This document shows positions 10,702-20,150 of a stretch of DNA of 64,000 bases, in pieces (position 1 is the first letter of the stretch; every line of letters begins with the position of its first letter). The stretch is from Bacteroidetes bacterium RIFCSPLOWO2_12_FULL_35_15 (GTDB lineage Bacteria > Bacteroidota > Bacteroidia > 2-12-FULL-35-15): contig MEPB01000019.1 of assembly GCA_001769385.1 (NCBI GenBank), positions 124,001-188,000 of the forward strand. The letters run 5' to 3'. The notes under the pieces are model-generated. The model saw only the letters and a list, made by a program, of their open reading frames with translations. It made no database searches and was not told the origin of the DNA. A program made the translations under genes and the position numbers.

Positions 10702-10850
10702 ATTTTATAACAATGGAAATTAACAGTCAATAGTTAGTAACTATGAATTGGTGTCTTAATTTTCACTAAAAAAAAGCAGCAAATTTATACATTGAAAAAT
10801 AGTATATCGGCAAAGAACCACTAATACCAAACGTTTTAAACAAAAAGAAT

Positions 10851-12419
10851 ATGATGAAATTCGATTTACAACAGGACAATTCTTCAATTATCAAAGTAAT
10901 TGGAGTAGGCGGAGGAGGCAGCAATGCTGTAAACCACATGTACAAGCAAGGTATTAAAGGTGTAGATTTTATTGTTTGCAATACCGATTTGCAAGCATTG
11001 GATATTAGTCCCGTACCATTAAAAATAATTTTAGGAGCAAGTTTAACAAAAGGTCGTGGAGCAGGTTCATTGCCGGAAGTTGGAAGAAATGCTGCTATCG
11101 AAAATATCGAAGAAGTAAAAGCAATATTGGCAAACAATACTGAAATGTTATTTGTTACTGCAGGTTTGGGCGGTGGTACAGGTACAGGAGCCGCTCCAAT
11201 CATTGCAAAAGCTGCAAAAGAAATGGGAATTTTGACGGTTGGCATTGTTACAATTCCTTTTGGATTCGAAGGCAAAAAACGTAAAGCTCAGGCAGATTTA
11301 GGGTTAGAAGAATTAAAAGCAAATGTAGATACACTTCTTGTGATCAGCAATGATAAATTACGTGAGATCTATGGAAATTTAAAAGTTACAGAAGCATTCG
11401 GTCATGCTGATGATATATTAGCAACAGCAGCAAAAGGAATTGCCGATATTATTACAACCACGTTACAGATCAATACGGATATCAATGATGTAAAAACAGT
11501 AATGAAAGATAGTGGTGTTGCAATTATGGGCTCAGCACAAGCTTCAGGAGAACAACGTGCATTACGTGCTGTTGAACAAGCCATGTCATCACCATTGTTG
11601 AATGATAGTAATATTAAAGGTGCTCGTTATGTATTAGTAAATGTTACTTGTGGGGAAGACGAAATTACCATGGATGAATTAGGTGAAATAACTGATTATA
11701 TTCAGGATGCAGCCGGTATGACTGCCGAAGTAATTAAAGGTTATGGGGTGGATCTGTCATTAGGGGATAAAGTAAACGTAACTATTATCGCTACCGGATT
11801 TACTTCAAAAGCTGATTTAGGTATTTCATATGAAAAAGCTCCTGAAAAGAAAGTTTTTAATTTAATGGAAGATATTAAAAAGGTTGAAGCTCCTGTTGTG
11901 TACGAAACTACAAAGGAAGAGGAAATTACGGCTTTGGTTAAGCAGAACGAAATTGCACCACTGGTAAATGAAGAAAAAACTGAATTAACAACAGATGAAC
12001 CTTTTGTGTTTTTCAGAGAAGAAGAAGCTATTGTAAATAAGGTAGAAGAAACACACAGTTTTGAATTTGAAATTACGAATAATAATTCTGTATCAACTGA
12101 AGAACCTGTAATGAACACAGAACCAGTTGTTGAAAATAAACAGGAAAATGTAATTGTAGCAAAAGTTCAGAACGAAGAGCAATTGAAAAAAGCACAAGAT
12201 CGTGTTGCTAAATTAAAAGAGTTAAGTTTTAAATTGAAACAACCAAATGGCTTGACAGAATTAGAAAATGAACCTGCATATAAAAGAAGAAATGTTAATT
12301 TAGGATCTACTCCACATTCCTCCGAATCACAAGTTTCACGTTATACATTGTCAGAAGGGGATGATAACAAAGCAGAAATAAAACCAAATAATTCTTTTTT
12401 GCATGACAATGTAGATTAA
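10851..12419 (+). CDS. ftsZ: Cell division protein FtsZ
   Basis: Tubulin-like GTPase forming the cytokinetic ring. Near the N-terminus are GVGGGGSNAVNHM and the signature loop GGGTGTGAAP; the T7-loop region (NTDINDVKTVM) is also recognisable. The globular domain ends near residue 320. It is followed by a long, acidic, low-complexity linker and the C-terminal peptide NSFLHDNVD, the Bacteroidota version of the FtsA-binding tail. The 522-residue length reflects the linker. Two adjacent ATGs (10851, 10854) are possible starts. Confidence 0.98.
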   Translation: MMKFDLQQDNSSIIKVIGVGGGGSNAVNHMYKQGIKGVDFIVCNTDLQALDISPVPLKIILGASLTKGRGAGSLPEVGRNAAIENIEEVKAILANNTEMLFVTAGLGGGTGTGAAPIIAKAAKEMGILTVGIVTIPFGFEGKKRKAQADLGLEELKANVDTLLVISNDKLREIYGNLKVTEAFGHADDILATAAKGIADIITTTLQINTDINDVKTVMKDSGVAIMGSAQASGEQRALRAVEQAMSSPLLNDSNIKGARYVLVNVTCGEDEITMDELGEITDYIQDAAGMTAEVIKGYGVDLSLGDKVNVTIIATGFTSKADLGISYEKAPEKKVFNLMEDIKKVEAPVVYETTKEEEITALVKQNEIAPLVNEEKTELTTDEPFVFFREEEAIVNKVEETHSFEFEITNNNSVSTEEPVMNTEPVVENKQENVIVAKVQNEEQLKKAQDRVAKLKELSFKLKQPNGLTELENEPAYKRRNVNLGSTPHSSESQVSRYTLSEGDDNKAEIKPNNSFLHDNVD

Positions 12420-12440
12420 GAAAAACAAAACAAAATGAAA

Positions 12441-12469
12441 AAATCCTGCGATATTGCGGGATTTTTTTT
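12441..12469 (+). terminator. Rho-independent terminator after ftsZ
   Basis: A nine-base stem AAATCCTGC / GCGGGATTT (one G-U pair) with loop GATATT is followed by a run of T. It lies 21 bases after the ftsZ stop and closes the dcw transcript. Confidence 0.88.
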
Positions 12470-12545
12470 GCTCTGCAAAATACACCCTGATTTTTAATTT
12501 TATTTTTCATAGTGCCTAAAAATTTTATCTACACTGAAAAGAAAA

Positions 12546-13760
12546 ATGTTCCGCTTACTAACTTTATATCGTAGCTCTTTCGCAAATATCCAAAGTAATA
12601 TCTGGATCCTTTCTGTTGCCATGTTTATCAATAGAAGCGGGTCCATGGTATTGCTTTTTACTTCACTTTATCTCACTAAAGAATTACATTTTACAATTGC
12701 AGAAGCAGGCGTTGCATTGAGTTTTTATGGCGTAGGAAGTGTGCTTGGTTCTTATGCCGGAGGATGGTTAACGGATAGAAAAAACTTTTTTGACATTATG
12801 CTTTTTTCGCTCATCAGTAGTGGTTTAATATTGTTGCTTTTACTAATAGCGAAAACTCCTTTTCAAATTGCACTTGTTATTTTTGCATATGCATTTGCTT
12901 CAGATGTTTTCAGACCTGCCAATTCTAAGGCGATTGCAGCATACAGCACTGTATTAAACCGAACACGCTCTGTTTCATTACTTCGGTTAGCAATTAATCT
13001 TGGTTTTTCAATAGGCCCTGCAACAGGTGGTTTTGTTGCGTTATACCTTGGTTATAAATGGTTATTTGTGATAGATGCATGTACTAGTTTTGCTGCCGCT
13101 TTAATGTTGTTTATTTATTTGCCGAGACATAATGATGAACCTAAAAATGCTGAATCTAATTTATTGAGTGATAGTAAAAAATCCGCCTATCGAGATATGC
13201 CATATTTGTTTTTTATTGTTTTAGTAGCGTTATATGGAATCAGTTTCTTTCAATTGTTTGCAAGTGTGCCTCAGTATTTCAATAAAGAGTGTCATTACAA
13301 CGAAGGTACAATTGGATTACTGCTAGCCTTAAATGGTTTATTGGTCGTTATCATTGAAATGCCGTTTATTGCTTTTCTCGAAAAAAAACAGAAAATATTT
13401 CCTTTCATCATTACAGGGACTCTTTGCATTCCTGTTGCTTTTAGTTTTTTAATATTTGGAAAGGGGGTGATGGTCTTTGCAGTGCTTTACACGATTATTA
13501 TTACATTTTCAGAAATCTTTGCCATGCCATTTATGTTTAATTACGCTTTATCCAGACCTGGTAAAGAACGACAAGGGCAGTATTCTGCATTGTATTCAAT
13601 TTCTTACGGACTGGCAAATATAGTGGCACCATTGCTTGGGTTGGGAATAGCAGGAAAATATGGTTTTAATAAAATGTTTTATTTTTTTATCGGCTTGAGT
13701 TTAGTTACTACAATCGGATTTATCCTGTTGAATAGGAAAGACAGAGCAAATAGGACTTGA
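12546..13760 (+). CDS. MFS transporter, drug/metabolite efflux type
   Basis: Polytopic membrane protein of 404 residues with about twelve hydrophobic helices. The loop between helices 2 and 3 carries the MFS motif as GGWLTDRKN. A polar loop around residues 195-215 (RHNDEPKNAES...) splits the two six-helix halves. The substrate cannot be read from the sequence. It stands alone after the ftsZ terminator; the next gene is 223 bases away. Confidence 0.88.
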   Translation: MFRLLTLYRSSFANIQSNIWILSVAMFINRSGSMVLLFTSLYLTKELHFTIAEAGVALSFYGVGSVLGSYAGGWLTDRKNFFDIMLFSLISSGLILLLLLIAKTPFQIALVIFAYAFASDVFRPANSKAIAAYSTVLNRTRSVSLLRLAINLGFSIGPATGGFVALYLGYKWLFVIDACTSFAAALMLFIYLPRHNDEPKNAESNLLSDSKKSAYRDMPYLFFIVLVALYGISFFQLFASVPQYFNKECHYNEGTIGLLLALNGLLVVIIEMPFIAFLEKKQKIFPFIITGTLCIPVAFSFLIFGKGVMVFAVLYTIIITFSEIFAMPFMFNYALSRPGKERQGQYSALYSISYGLANIVAPLLGLGIAGKYGFNKMFYFFIGLSLVTTIGFILLNRKDRANRT

Positions 13761-13956
13761 AATTTCAAGTAAATATTTTAAAACCTAAATAGGATCGAGG
13801 ATCAGGCAGGATCCGGTTTTTAACCAGTGTCAGTTATTATTTTGCATCTTGCCGGTATCATATTGAAATTTCAATCCTTGAAAGTCTTATTTCACCTGCA
13901 ATCTTCTCAAAAAACAATTCACTCGATCAATACAATAAATTATATTTTAATTTTTG

Positions 13957-13964
13957 TATCTTTA
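13957..13964 (+). promoter_or_regulatory. Possible -7 promoter element for the M1 aminopeptidase gene
   Basis: TATCTTTA differs by one base from the Bacteroidota TAnnTTTG element and lies 20 bases before the ATG at 13984. No clear -33 TTG was found. It would place transcription start after the TTG used by the ORF track, supporting the ATG start. Confidence 0.35.
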
Positions 13965-13983
13965 TGAGTATAAAATAGTTCAA

Positions 13984-15921
13984 ATGAAAATTAATTTTTT
14001 TCTTATATTAATGTCTGCTTTCTTCCTTACAAAAGCACAAACCCCCAAAAACGATTTTACTACAGATGATATTTCTGAAATAGAACAAAAAGGACAATCC
14101 GGAAAATTTAGGGCATTGTTGTCAAGTGCGGCTGATAATTACAATGTAATTTATCATCGTTGTGTTTGGGAAGTTGATCCGGCAGTTTATGCAATTAAAG
14201 GGAATATTACTACTTATTTTAAGCCAACTATAAACGGATTTAATCAGATTGAATTTGACTTAGATAGTTCACTTACTGTAGATTCTGTGAAATTTCACGC
14301 ATCTGATTTATCCTTTACCCAACTGGCAACTGATATATTACAAATTGATTTTGTTTCAGCAATTCCCATCAATTCACTTGATTCAATAACTGTTTTTTAT
14401 CAAGGAACACCTCCATCAAATGGCTTTGGTTCGTTTATTCAATCTACTCACAATAGCACTCCAATTCTTTGGACCTTGTCTGAACCTTATGGAGCAAAGG
14501 ATTGGTGGCCATGCAAGCAAACCTTGAATGACAAAATTGATTCTCTCGATATTTTTGTTAGAGTTCCCCAAGTTAATCGGGTGGGAAGCAATGGCATTTT
14601 ACTTTCAGAAGATACTGTTGGAACAGATAAAATATTTCATTGGAAAACGAGATATCCGATTGCTGCATATCTGGTTGCTATTGCGGTGACCAATTATTCC
14701 TATTATTCCGATTTTGTTCCGCTGCAAAGTGGTGGTTCACTCGAAGTATTAAATTATGTATATCCGGAAGATCTCGCAACGGCTCAAGCACAAACACCTG
14801 ATATTATTAATGTAATAAAATTTTATGACAGCTTAACCATTGAATACCCTTTTTCAAAAGAAAAATATGGACATGCTCAATTTGGTTGGGGTGGAGGAAT
14901 GGAACATCAAACAATGACTTTCCTTGTAAATTTTGGCCATGCCCTAATGGCACATGAATGTGCCCATCAATGGTTTGGCGATCATGTTACATGCGGTAGC
15001 TGGCAGGATATTTGGCTTAATGAGGGGTTTGCCACATATTTTGAAGGACTTACAGAGGAACGTTATTTCCCGGGTATCTGGATGGCTTGGAAAACTGATA
15101 AAATTAACAGCATTACTTCTCAGCCCGGAGGTTCTGTTTTATGTGATGATACTACAAGTGTGAATAGAATTTTTGATGGTCGTTTGTCATACAATAAAGG
15201 AGCGTATTTGTTGCACATGCTTCGTTGGAAATTAGGAGATTCATTGTTTTTCTTAGCCCTGAAAAATTATTTGAATGATCCATTAATTTCGGGTGGTTAT
15301 GCCAATACGCCACAATTAAAAGCTCATTTAGAAGCTACCAGTGGTCAAAATCTGACCACCTTTTTTGATCAATGGTATTATAAACAAGGGTATCCTTCCT
15401 ATCATCTTTTATATGGACAAACAGGAAGTGCCGTATCATTAACCGTTAATCAAACGCAATCAGATCCTTCAGTAGCATTTTTTGAAATGCCTATACCTGT
15501 TAAATTTATTGGTCAAACAAAAGACACAACAATTGTTTTTGATCATCAAAATTCAGGGCAGGTCTTTTCAGCAACAGTAAATTTTCCTATTGTAAATGCA
15601 CAATTTGATCCAAATTTATGGATTATATCTGCTAACAATACTGTTGCAGGAATATCTGAATATCCGTCAATTGATGATCAGGTTACTGTTTATCCAAATC
15701 CGGCAAAAGATATTTTAAACATTCTTTCCTTAAACAATGCTAATACTGTTGAATCTTTTGAAATAACAGATGTTTTGGGGCAATTGGTTTTTAGATCCGA
15801 TAAATATAAAGGAATTCAAAAAAATATTTCTATAAACACCTCATCATTAAAAAAAGGAACTTATTTTATAAAAGTCGCTCTGCGAGCAGGAGTAAATTAT
15901 AAATCATTCGTAAAAGAATAA
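13984..15921 (+). CDS. M1 family zinc aminopeptidase with T9SS type A sorting domain
   Basis: Secreted metallopeptidase. The ATG at 13984 gives a clean signal peptide (MKINFFLILMSAFFLTKAQ); the longer TTG start in the ORF track would bury it. The M1 catalytic core has the substrate motif GGMEHQT (GAMEN equivalent) and the zinc motif HECAHQWFG followed by NEGFATYFE. The last roughly 80 residues (VYPNPAKDILNIL ... GTYFIKVAL) form a type A C-terminal sorting domain, so the protein should cross the outer membrane through the T9SS encoded at 35-41 kb. A nutritional role in peptide degradation is inferred. Confidence 0.93.
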   Translation: MKINFFLILMSAFFLTKAQTPKNDFTTDDISEIEQKGQSGKFRALLSSAADNYNVIYHRCVWEVDPAVYAIKGNITTYFKPTINGFNQIEFDLDSSLTVDSVKFHASDLSFTQLATDILQIDFVSAIPINSLDSITVFYQGTPPSNGFGSFIQSTHNSTPILWTLSEPYGAKDWWPCKQTLNDKIDSLDIFVRVPQVNRVGSNGILLSEDTVGTDKIFHWKTRYPIAAYLVAIAVTNYSYYSDFVPLQSGGSLEVLNYVYPEDLATAQAQTPDIINVIKFYDSLTIEYPFSKEKYGHAQFGWGGGMEHQTMTFLVNFGHALMAHECAHQWFGDHVTCGSWQDIWLNEGFATYFEGLTEERYFPGIWMAWKTDKINSITSQPGGSVLCDDTTSVNRIFDGRLSYNKGAYLLHMLRWKLGDSLFFLALKNYLNDPLISGGYANTPQLKAHLEATSGQNLTTFFDQWYYKQGYPSYHLLYGQTGSAVSLTVNQTQSDPSVAFFEMPIPVKFIGQTKDTTIVFDHQNSGQVFSATVNFPIVNAQFDPNLWIISANNTVAGISEYPSIDDQVTVYPNPAKDILNILSLNNANTVESFEITDVLGQLVFRSDKYKGIQKNISINTSSLKKGTYFIKVALRAGVNYKSFVKE

Positions 15922-16039
15922 ATATATTTTCTCATCATATTAAGAGGAATAATAACTTCATCATAGAGATATCTCCTTATATTATACAGAAGCCATGTTA
16001 TTTTAATGGAATTCATTAAAAAAATGGCAGTATTTTTTG

Positions 16040-16047
16040 TACTTTTG
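16040..16047 (+). promoter_or_regulatory. -7 promoter element (TACTTTTG) for the ABC-F gene
   Basis: TACTTTTG matches TAnnTTTG exactly, 23 bases before the ATG at 16071. The -33 TTG is not evident at the expected distance. Confidence 0.5.
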
Positions 16048-16070
16048 CAACCCTAAAAAAAATAGCATAA

Positions 16071-18002
16071 ATGATTTCAGTTAATTCGGTTACAGTGTCC
16101 TTTGGTGGATTCGATTTGTTTGATAACGTTAGTTTTTTGATTAATCCCAAAGATAGAATCGGACTTGCAGGTAAAAATGGTGCGGGGAAATCTACGATGC
16201 TAAAACTATTAGCGGGGGAGCAAAACCCAACAAAGGGTGAGATTTCTAAGCCTAATGATTTTACCATAGGTTATTTGCCACAAGATATGATTCATCAGCA
16301 TGGACGCACGGTCTTTGATGAAACAGCTACTGCATTTGAAGAAATTCAACGATTAGAGGTTCGGTTAGAAAATATCAACCATCAATTAACTACACGTACT
16401 GACTATGAAAGTCCGGCATATATGCGATTGATAGAAGAGCTTACCGAAATAAATCATCGCTTAGATATAATTGGGGCTGGAAACAAAGAGGAGGAAATAG
16501 AAAAAATATTAAAAGGATTAGGTTTTGAACGAGCAGATTTTATTCGTCAAACATCTGAATTTAGTGGTGGCTGGCGAATGCGCATCGAACTTGCAAAAAT
16601 TCTTTTGCAAAAACCTGACGTTCTTTTACTGGATGAGCCTACCAATCACCTGGACATTGAATCTATTCAATGGTTGGAAGAAACGATGGAAACTTTCCCT
16701 GGTTCGGTAATGCTTATCAGCCATGATAAACATTTTTTGGATAATGTAACTACTCGTACAATTGAAATTTCAAATCAGAAAATTTACGATTATAAAACTA
16801 ATTATTCCCGTTATTTAGTATTACGTCAGGAACGAAAAGAACAACAAGAATCAGCTGCCAAAAACCAACAAAAGGTTATCGATCAAACAGAAGCATTAAT
16901 TGATAAATATCGTGCAAAAGCTAGTAAAGCTGCATTTGCACAGTCGCTTATCAAGAAATTAGATAGAATGGAAATTGTGGAAGTGGATGAAGGCGATACA
17001 AGTACCATGGCTTTTCGTTTTCCTCCTCCTGCTCTTTCAGGGAAAATTGTTGTAACAGTTGAAAATGCAGGGAAGGAATATGGTCCAAAACGTATTTTTA
17101 AAAATGCCAATTTTATTTTAGCCAAAGGTGAAAAAATAGCATTGATCGGAAGGAACGGAGAAGGCAAAAGTACCATGATGAAAATGATCGCACAGCAAAT
17201 TGATTTCGAAGGTACCGTGCAGCTGGGCCATAATGTAATGATGGGCTATTTTGCACAGGATCAGGCAGAAAAATTAGATCAGAATAAAACTGTGTTTGAA
17301 ACCATTGATGAGCTTGCTGTAGGTGATATCCGTAAAAATGTACGCGCTATGTTGGGTTCATTTTTATTTGGCGGAGACGATATTGATAAAAAAGTAAAAG
17401 TATTAAGTGGTGGTGAACGAGGTCGTTTGGCCTTGTGTAAATTATTATTACAACCGTATAATTTATTGGTGTTGGATGAGCCGACAAATCACTTGGATAT
17501 AAGAAGTAAAGAAGTTTTAAAGCGCGCAATCCTTGCGTATGAAGGAACAGCTATCATCGTTTCGCATGATAGAGATTTTTTAACTGACCTTACTGAAAAA
17601 ATGTATGAGTTCAGGAATGGAGAAGTAAAAGAACATCTTGGTGGTATTGGTGAATTTATGGAAAAAGTGAAGATGCAACGATTAACCGAAATGAATTCGA
17701 AAAATCCTTTTGTGAAAGCGAAAGTAGAGGTTAAAAAAGAAAAAGCACAAGCTGATATTCAAAATGAAGAGCGTGAAAAAGAATTAAAACAACTTAAAAG
17801 TCAGGTTACAAAATCTGAAAGAGAGATCGAACGATTAGAAAAAGAAATAAAAATTGTAGATGATAAACTTTCTGATTCTGCACAATATTTAACGATCATA
17901 AGCGATAAACAAGCATTTGCAAAATATGAGCAAATGAAAAAGCAATTAGAAGCTGAAATGCTTAATTGGGAATTGTTACAAGGTGAATTAGAAAATAAAT
18001 AA
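16071..18002 (+). CDS. ABC-F family ATPase (ribosome-associated)
   Basis: Soluble protein with two ABC nucleotide-binding domains and no membrane segment, the hallmark of ABC-F translation factors. Walker A motifs are GLAGKNGAGKST (about residue 35) and GRNGEGKST (about 360). Signatures are FSGGWRMR and LSGGERGR, and both Walker B motifs read LLDEPTNHLD / VLDEPTNHLD. A charged linker between the domains and a lysine/glutamate-rich C-terminal coiled coil (residues 540-640) suggest the Uup/YheS side of the family. Whether it is housekeeping or gives antibiotic resistance cannot be told. It converges with the next gene after only ten bases, with no terminator seen. Confidence 0.93.
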   Translation: MISVNSVTVSFGGFDLFDNVSFLINPKDRIGLAGKNGAGKSTMLKLLAGEQNPTKGEISKPNDFTIGYLPQDMIHQHGRTVFDETATAFEEIQRLEVRLENINHQLTTRTDYESPAYMRLIEELTEINHRLDIIGAGNKEEEIEKILKGLGFERADFIRQTSEFSGGWRMRIELAKILLQKPDVLLLDEPTNHLDIESIQWLEETMETFPGSVMLISHDKHFLDNVTTRTIEISNQKIYDYKTNYSRYLVLRQERKEQQESAAKNQQKVIDQTEALIDKYRAKASKAAFAQSLIKKLDRMEIVEVDEGDTSTMAFRFPPPALSGKIVVTVENAGKEYGPKRIFKNANFILAKGEKIALIGRNGEGKSTMMKMIAQQIDFEGTVQLGHNVMMGYFAQDQAEKLDQNKTVFETIDELAVGDIRKNVRAMLGSFLFGGDDIDKKVKVLSGGERGRLALCKLLLQPYNLLVLDEPTNHLDIRSKEVLKRAILAYEGTAIIVSHDRDFLTDLTEKMYEFRNGEVKEHLGGIGEFMEKVKMQRLTEMNSKNPFVKAKVEVKKEKAQADIQNEEREKELKQLKSQVTKSEREIERLEKEIKIVDDKLSDSAQYLTIISDKQAFAKYEQMKKQLEAEMLNWELLQGELENK

Positions 18003-18012
18003 ATTATTCCTA

Positions 18013-18876
18013 TTATTGACTTGTTTTCGTCATTGATTCAGGAGTGCAAATAATATAATCAGCCATATTCACCGAAACTTTTGCCAGCGTATCAATACCT
18101 GCCTGTTCTGTTGAACCAATTGTAAATACTTTTAAATCCGGATTCGTTTGTTTTAAATACCATTCAATTCCCTGATGAAAATTGCTGTGATAGGTGCCAT
18201 TATAATGAATCACGGTTTTCCCCTTGCTCCAGTTCTTTAAAATAAAATAAGCCATTGTAGCGTCTTTTATTGCTTGTGATTTCGGTAGGTTTTCGCTGTT
18301 ATGTCCTTCTGCAGCTTCACAAATATCATCGTAACATTTTAAGTTAGCATCATATTTCATGGGCAAAGGGCAGATCCATTTTTTTGCTTCGGTATCAATA
18401 CTATCAAGCCTTTCTAGTCCTTTGCTGTAAACCATATTGGCATAACGTCTTGGAATGTTTGCCGCAATAAAATTCAAATGGTTTGTTTTGGCAAATGAAA
18501 GTAAAGGTTTGTAGTCAGTGGTATAATTCGGCCAAAGTTTTACTTCATCTTTAAGGGTTTTATCCGATAACTTTCCTTGCAGGTATTCTGTTAGTGCAAT
18601 TTGATCATCCGCTTCAAACATTTCAGCGGAAAGTATTAATTTTTCTTTTTTTGAATCATATAGATCTTTTGTTAATTCCAGTTGCAACCAATGACAAATT
18701 GGGTTATTATGCAATTCACCAAAAAGAATGACATCCGCATTTTTAGCATCGTTCAACATTTTTGAATAATTACTTTCTTTCCCTTTAATATCATAAATTT
18801 GATACGCTAATTTATCCTCTTTAAAAGCCAAAAGAATCACTAAGAGTATAATAATTGATATGTTTTTTAGTTTCAT
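18013..18876 (-). CDS. ChaN-like haem/iron-regulated lipoprotein-fold protein
   Basis: Exported protein of the ChaN family (PF04187), implicated in haem/iron handling. The ATG at 18876 gives a short basic signal sequence (MKLKNISIIILLVILLAF); the ORF-track TTG at 18894 overlaps a TAnnTTTG promoter element and is unlikely. Family motifs are VILFGELHNNPICHWLQ near the N-terminus and NGTYHSNFHQGIEWYL near residue 230. No lipobox cysteine is evident, so it is probably periplasmic. Confidence 0.82.
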   Translation of the reverse strand: MKLKNISIIILLVILLAFKEDKLAYQIYDIKGKESNYSKMLNDAKNADVILFGELHNNPICHWLQLELTKDLYDSKKEKLILSAEMFEADDQIALTEYLQGKLSDKTLKDEVKLWPNYTTDYKPLLSFAKTNHLNFIAANIPRRYANMVYSKGLERLDSIDTEAKKWICPLPMKYDANLKCYDDICEAAEGHNSENLPKSQAIKDATMAYFILKNWSKGKTVIHYNGTYHSNFHQGIEWYLKQTNPDLKVFTIGSTEQAGIDTLAKVSVNMADYIICTPESMTKTSQ

Positions 18877-18891
18877 TTTTTTATGTTTGAT

Positions 18892-18899
18892 CAAATGTA
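18892..18899 (-). promoter_or_regulatory. -7 promoter element (TACATTTG) for the ChaN-like gene
   Basis: On the minus strand TACATTTG is an exact TAnnTTTG match 15 bases before the ATG at 18876. It overlaps the alternative TTG start and so supports the ATG. No TTG lies at 18-21 bases upstream. Confidence 0.4.
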
Positions 18900-19146
18900 C
18901 ATAAAAATTAAATTCAAATATTTCTGAGTGTTTTATAAATTTCTAAATGAAATGTTTCGGTTTTAACAGATGCTAATGAATGTTTTTATCAAATAAAAAG
19001 ACTTTATTTCCTCAAATCTCAAGAGAACGGTTTAATTATTTTTGATAAATAAATGGTATTATTTGTAGCGATATTTAATTTAATTTCTTATTATTGACTA
19101 TTATTTTGCCCTAACAGTTTGTAATTTTTGAATTAGAGTAATTTTT

Positions 19147-19725
19147 ATGGATTTAAATAAGAGCGGTTCGGTTGAAGAAACCATTTTTACTTCTAAAGTA
19201 AATGGAATCAAAGCTGCTTATACCGGGGATAATAAAAAGGTCTTGGTTTCTCATGTTGGGGAGCTCAATCAAGATATGGTGAATACTATTTCTTCTATTG
19301 TTGAAACTCAAATGGAGAATTTAGGTGTTAGTAAAAATGCCGTAAAACGGATTTTCAATATTGTTATCGAAGCACTTCAGAATATTTGCCTTCATGGCGA
19401 AAAGGATAACAATGGCTATCAAATGACTTATTTTATTATTGGTAAAAAAGGGAATGAATTTAATATATATTCCGGAAATATTATTTCAAATTCAAGAGTG
19501 GATAGTTTAAATAGAAGACTAAATGCTATTAAATCTCTTAGCGATACTGAACTTAAAAAACACTATATGGAAGTGTTATCAAATGGTGAATTATCAGTAA
19601 AAGGAGGGGCGGGCTTAGGTTTTTTAACAATTCAGTTAAAATCAAATAAAACAATGGATTTTGAATTTCAAACATTGAACAGAGATTTTTCATTATTTTC
19701 ATTACATTCAAAAGTAGAAGGGTAA
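19147..19725 (+). CDS. SiaB-family protein kinase (DUF6272)
   Basis: A 192-residue cytoplasmic protein with a GHKL-type kinase fold. The N-box-like IFNIVIEALQNICLHG (about residues 75-90) and the glycine loop GGAGLGFLTIQLKS (about 158-171) resemble SiaB of the Pseudomonas SiaABCD pathway, which phosphorylates SiaC. The next gene, one base downstream, is a SiaC homologue, so the pair most likely forms a kinase/phosphoprotein switch. No PP2C phosphatase (SiaA) or diguanylate cyclase (SiaD) is present here. Confidence 0.82.
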   Translation: MDLNKSGSVEETIFTSKVNGIKAAYTGDNKKVLVSHVGELNQDMVNTISSIVETQMENLGVSKNAVKRIFNIVIEALQNICLHGEKDNNGYQMTYFIIGKKGNEFNIYSGNIISNSRVDSLNRRLNAIKSLSDTELKKHYMEVLSNGELSVKGGAGLGFLTIQLKSNKTMDFEFQTLNRDFSLFSLHSKVEG

Positions 19726-19726
19726 T

Positions 19727-20104
19727 ATGAACCGTTTAGAAATACTAGAAACTGGTAATACACCATACATTTTATTTGACTCCTCAGCTAATGTGTTCAG
19801 GATCGAAGGAAAATCTTTTCCGGAAGATTGTAAGGAATTTTATTCCCCTGTTATTGCCTGGCTTGATAAATTCAAAGCCGTTAATCCAAAAACCTTGGCT
19901 GTTTCTTTTAACTTGTTTTATTTAAGTTCCTCTTCTATTATATCAGTGAAACAATTGTTGTTAAAGCTGGCAGATTTTCAATCTATGGGCACCGATGTTA
20001 CCGTTATCTGGAATTATGATGATGATGATGACGATATAAAAAAAACAGGGGAAGATTATTTGAAGATCACCAAACTGAAATTTCAATTTCAGGTGAACCC
20101 ATAG
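19727..20104 (+). CDS. SiaC-family regulatory phosphoprotein (DUF1987)
   Basis: A 125-residue protein matching DUF1987/SiaC: an N-terminal strand with a TPYILFD motif, then FRIEGKSFPED, LSFNLFYLSSSSIISVKQLL and VIWNYDDDDDD. The serine/threonine residues before the second helix (YLSSSS) correspond to the region phosphorylated in SiaC. It follows the SiaB-like gene by one base and is presumably its substrate. The output partner is unknown. Confidence 0.84.
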   Translation: MNRLEILETGNTPYILFDSSANVFRIEGKSFPEDCKEFYSPVIAWLDKFKAVNPKTLAVSFNLFYLSSSSIISVKQLLLKLADFQSMGTDVTVIWNYDDDDDDIKKTGEDYLKITKLKFQFQVNP

Positions 20105-20150
20105 TTTTTTGATACTTCTGCAAAAAAAAATGGTGGTACACTCTCTTATC

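Noticed and set aside
11741-12118. Antisense 125-residue ORF opposite the ftsZ linker
   Set aside because: It mirrors the low-complexity acidic linker of FtsZ; composition is Ser/Thr-rich as expected from a shadow frame.
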